Source: Papio anubis
Lineage: Eukaryota; Chordata; Mammalia; Primates; Cercopithecidae
DNA: 64,000 nt
Assembly: GCF_008728515.1 (NCBI RefSeq)
Contig: NC_044981.1
Location: 95,636,426-95,700,425 of the forward strand
Direction: 5' to 3'
Shown here: one piece after another, positions 61,300-64,000 of the stretch
Layout: every line of letters starts with the position of its first letter
Position numbering within the stretch: the stretch's first letter is position 1
Position numbers and translations under genes: made by a program
Notes under the pieces: model-generated
What the model was told of the DNA's origin: nothing
Database searches by the model: none
What the model saw: the letters and a program-made list of their open reading frames with translations, nothing else

Positions 61300-62326
61300 T
61301 CTTTCAATGAAGTACTCCCACCCCTACTCCCAACTGCCTGTTTCCTCTTAACCTCCTTTTGAGTGCCTCTTATTTCTGCAGACCCCAAAACATTGCAGAG
61401 CCGCAGGGTTTAGTCTTCAGGATGCTTCTCTTCTCTATTAACACATACTCTCTGGGTATCTCATCCACTCTGCTGACTTTAAATTCCATACACTGTTTAC
61501 CCCCAATATCTAGCCCAGACCTCCCAACTCCACAGACCCCCAGGTTCAAGTGCTTATGTGACATTTCCACTCTGATGAATGATGGGCATCTCAAAGCTAA
61601 ACATGTTGTCCACACACAACCCTGGTTGCCGCCTCTGCCTGTTAAACTGTTCCTTCCCACCATTTACCCAAGTTGCTGAGGCTAAAAATCTAGGTGTTGT
61701 TCTTGACCCCTTTCATCTTCTCACATCCCGTATCCAATCTATCTGCAAATCCCACTGAGCCTACCTTCAAAATGTATGCCAAATCTGACCCCTCACCACT
61801 ACCCCATGTTTCAAGCCATCGTCTTCCCTCACTGTGGCAATTACAATCATTTCTCAATGGTATTCTCTGTCTCCACCACCCATACTCCCAAAAGCCTATT
61901 CTCCAAACTAGTCAGAATGATCTTTTCATATACAATCAGATCATGTCACACCCGTGTGCAGAATTCTCCAACGGCTTCCCAAAACCTTCAAGATCCAACA
62001 CGATCTGGCCCTGACTATTTTTCTAGCATCATTTCCTTCCATTCTTCCCCCTCTCTTACTTGGTGGCCACCACAGTGACCTTCTCTGTTCCTCAACATGC
62101 CAAGCAGGTTTCCACCTCAGGGCCTTTGCATTCACTTCCTTCTGCTGGGAATACTCTCCCTGTAAGACTCCACATGGCTGGCCCCTTCCTTCATTTATGA
62201 GTCTTTAGAGAAGCCTTTCTGACCATTCCCACCTCTTTGTCCTGCTTAATTTTTCTCCTATCACTTTCTGATATTATGTGACATTTTTTATTCCTTTATA
62301 ATTATTTTATAAGTATATTAAAATTT
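61300..62326 (+). repeat. L2 LINE 3' end, left part
   Basis: About 1 kb of C/T-rich L2 text: CTAAAAATCTAGGTGTTGTT, CCACTGTGGCAATTACA-like, AATCAGATCATGTCACACCC, CTCAGGGCCTTTGCATTCAC, AGAGAAGCCTTTCTGACCA. Long chance ORFs on both strands arise from its low stop density. Confidence 0.8.
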
Positions 62327-62475
62327 ATGCTCAAATTATCCAGGTGTGGTAGCATATGCATGCCATCCCAGCTACTGCAGAGGCTGAGGCCATGGGAGGA
62401 TCGTTTGAGCCTGGGAGGTCAAGGTGCAGTGAACCATGATCTTGCCACTGCACTGCAGCCTGAGCAACAGATCAA
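62327..62475 (+). mobile_element. Alu right-arm monomer fragment (FRAM-like) inserted in L2
   Basis: TCCAGGTGTGGTAGCATATG, GCTACTGCAGAGGCTGAGG, CCACTGCACTGCAGCCTGAG; only one arm present, ending in the microsatellite. Confidence 0.8.
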
Positions 62476-62527
<52 letters not shown>

Positions 62528-62566
62528 TTTATTTTATATATATAATGTATACTATATATATATATT
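62476..62566. repeat. (TC)n(AC)n(TA)n compound microsatellite
   Basis: (CT)16-type run, then (AC)8-type run, then TATATATA patches, replacing the tail of the Alu monomer. Confidence 0.95.
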
Positions 62567-62690
62567 TAAAAACTTACATTCCATGAGGGTAGGGACTTTG
62601 TCTCTTTCAGCCACACTGTAGCCCTACCAGGGCCTGGCACACAGTAGGCACTGAGGAAATATTTGCTGAGTGAATGCATGAACAATCCCC
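62567..62690 (+). repeat. L2 LINE 3' end, right part
   Basis: CCATGAGGGTAGGGACTTTG, GGGCCTGGCACACAGTAGGC, AAATATTTGCTGAGTGAATG: the classic L2 terminus. Confidence 0.88.
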
Positions 62691-64000
62691 AGCTTGTCAT
62701 AGAGAGGACTACACTCTAAAACATTTCTTATCCATTACCTTAATTATAGCAACAGAGATTAAGCTGATTCTAATGATAGAAATTTGTTTATAATGAAGGT
62801 CCTATTGAGTCAACCAAGAAGAGACACAAATAGAAAAGAGATTAGACTGTAAAGTGCCATGTAACATCTCTAAATATTTTCCTCCTGGTTTTCAATTAGC
62901 CTTCACAATAAAATGCTATCCTGCACATTGCTATTTCTTTAACTGCTCTAATTGGAGGAATGAAATTGACACTCACTCTGCCCTCCCCTTTGTGGGCGTC
63001 ATTCTTCTAGCATTCCTGAGCTGTAACCCTGCAAGGGTCCGTTATCCAAATCCAACACAACAGATACTTCACTATGCCAGGACTGTGGTAAGATTTCAAC
63101 AGTGAATATAAATGCTGTGCCTTCCAATACTATTAGTCTCTTAATGGTTTATCAAAATTAAAATGAAAAACTCTGTGATGCGTTTGGTTTGATCTGATAA
63201 CAAGCAGCTCTTTGACTGTCACTTGTTTGGACACCAATATCAATTAATGGGGGGTATTGAAACAAGTGAAGCTCCTGGTTCAGTCACAAGAACACATTAT
63301 AGTCATTACAAGCACGAGAGTAAAATGAATGACTGAAGAGCAGCTGCAAACCCGTAAGAATGCTCAGAACCAAGGATTCTACTTTTGTTAATGGTTTTCA
63401 GTAGGAAGAGGTGAGAGACAGCACATTCTAAGATTGCATTTTACCAGAGAATGTTGCTATTCTTGGAGAGATGTAAAAAGTGGCAAGGGACTTGGGTTTA
63501 AAAGCACAAACACAGAGAGAATCCCACCTTAATGGGTACCATTATGATATCCAGTTCAATATAATGAGGCTATTTCTACAATCTGGCCGGCAGCCCGTAT
63601 TAGCACGGCTTTACTGATGTGGATACAACAAATTCTGTTTGAACAAGAAATCCCTGGGGCAGGGGGAAAAAGGATCCATTCACAGGCCCTATCCATTTAG
63701 CAATCAATCAAAGAAAAAATATTCTTCTAGTAAAGACAGCAGCTCCCATTTGAATCCTGGTAAAATATTAAATGTTCTAAATAAAATAATGTTCTGTGGG
63801 TGATATGTCAGTTGTTGTTTTGTGAAAACATCATGACTGTTGATGCTAACATTAGTGAAGAAGAGATGGGCTCAAGATATTGACTGGCAATTGAGTAGGT
63901 TCCAAATATACCCAAACTCTGGAGAAACCGAGTCACCTTGTGGAGACCCCATATTAAAAAAGGGGGTAAACTATCCATAGACCATGCAAAATATTGGCAA
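62691..64000. other. Unique intronic sequence at the window edge
   Basis: 1.3 kb, no repeat or exon recognised. Confidence 0.45.

Larger units (their letters stand above)
49680..64000 (-). other. SIM1: 3' part of the preceding SIM1 intron (runs off the window)
   Basis: The frame of the 49511-49679 exon requires an upstream exon ending in the first two bases of a Thr codon after the VNYVL-type PAS-end motif. I searched the minus strand from 49.7 kb to 64 kb for this by eye and found none, so the rest of the window is taken as intron. A small or diverged exon could be missed, but the conserved PAS exons should have been recognisable. Confidence 0.8.

Noticed and set aside
61359..62208. Several overlapping 84-106-codon ORFs on both strands
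   Set aside because: They lie in an L2 3' end with few stops; none corresponds to L2 reverse transcriptase.
49680..64000. Search for the next upstream SIM1 exon (PAS-end motif VNYVLT with a GT donor)
   Set aside because: No matching minus-strand sequence was found, so no exon is claimed here.

Overview
The window is AT-rich, repeat-dense primate nuclear DNA. Two young AluY copies (18419-18716 and 26537-26831) carry a diagnostic combination (CTCAAGCC near the 5' end, GAGACGGG, CTAGCCGGGCGAGG, GATCCGGCCACTG) that I associate with the Old World monkey AluYRa-type lineage. The source is therefore most likely a cercopithecid monkey (macaque, baboon or vervet type) rather than human or another ape; the exact species cannot be read from the window.

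Only one protein-coding gene can be supported: SIM1, the bHLH-PAS transcription factor single-minded 1, on the minus strand. Its last three coding exons are at 49511-49679, 22272-22674 and 19184-19914. Spliced together they encode 433 residues in one uninterrupted frame, ending in the characteristic SIM1 C-terminus. Numbered back from the 766-residue human protein this is residues 334-766, that is the single-minded C-terminal region including the nuclear localisation signal. The bHLH and PAS exons lie beyond the right edge. The left part of the window, from about 18 kb (or about 14 kb if a long 3' UTR is used) down to 1, lies downstream of the gene.

Layout, left to right: 1-13.3 kb is downstream intergenic DNA with MIR, L1 and Alu relics and a rearranged patch at 11.3-12.3 kb; 13.3-19.18 kb is the repeat-poor 3' flank/3' UTR, with two (TG)n tracts, one DNA-transposon relic and one monkey-specific AluY; 19.18-19.91 kb is the last exon; 19.92-22.27 kb the last intron; 22.27-22.67 kb the GC-rich penultimate exon; 22.68-49.51 kb a 26.8-kb intron with nested L1s, HAL1-like sequence, a 3.3-kb antisense L1, a giant purine microsatellite in an Alu tail and an ERV solo LTR; 49.51-49.68 kb the third-last exon; 49.68-64 kb the 3' part of the preceding intron, with Alus, a MaLR solo LTR, a Tigger relic and a long L2.

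No new gene system is visible. The points most worth a second look are several short near-perfect fold-back palindromes embedded in old repeats (a template-switch signature), the lineage-specific Alu in the SIM1 3' UTR, the 370-bp homopurine tract, a 22-bp perfect palindrome of T-box-like half-sites near the penultimate exon, and long repeat-free intronic stretches that may hold regulatory elements. All identifications come from reading the sequence and from memory of repeat and protein families; no database search was run.
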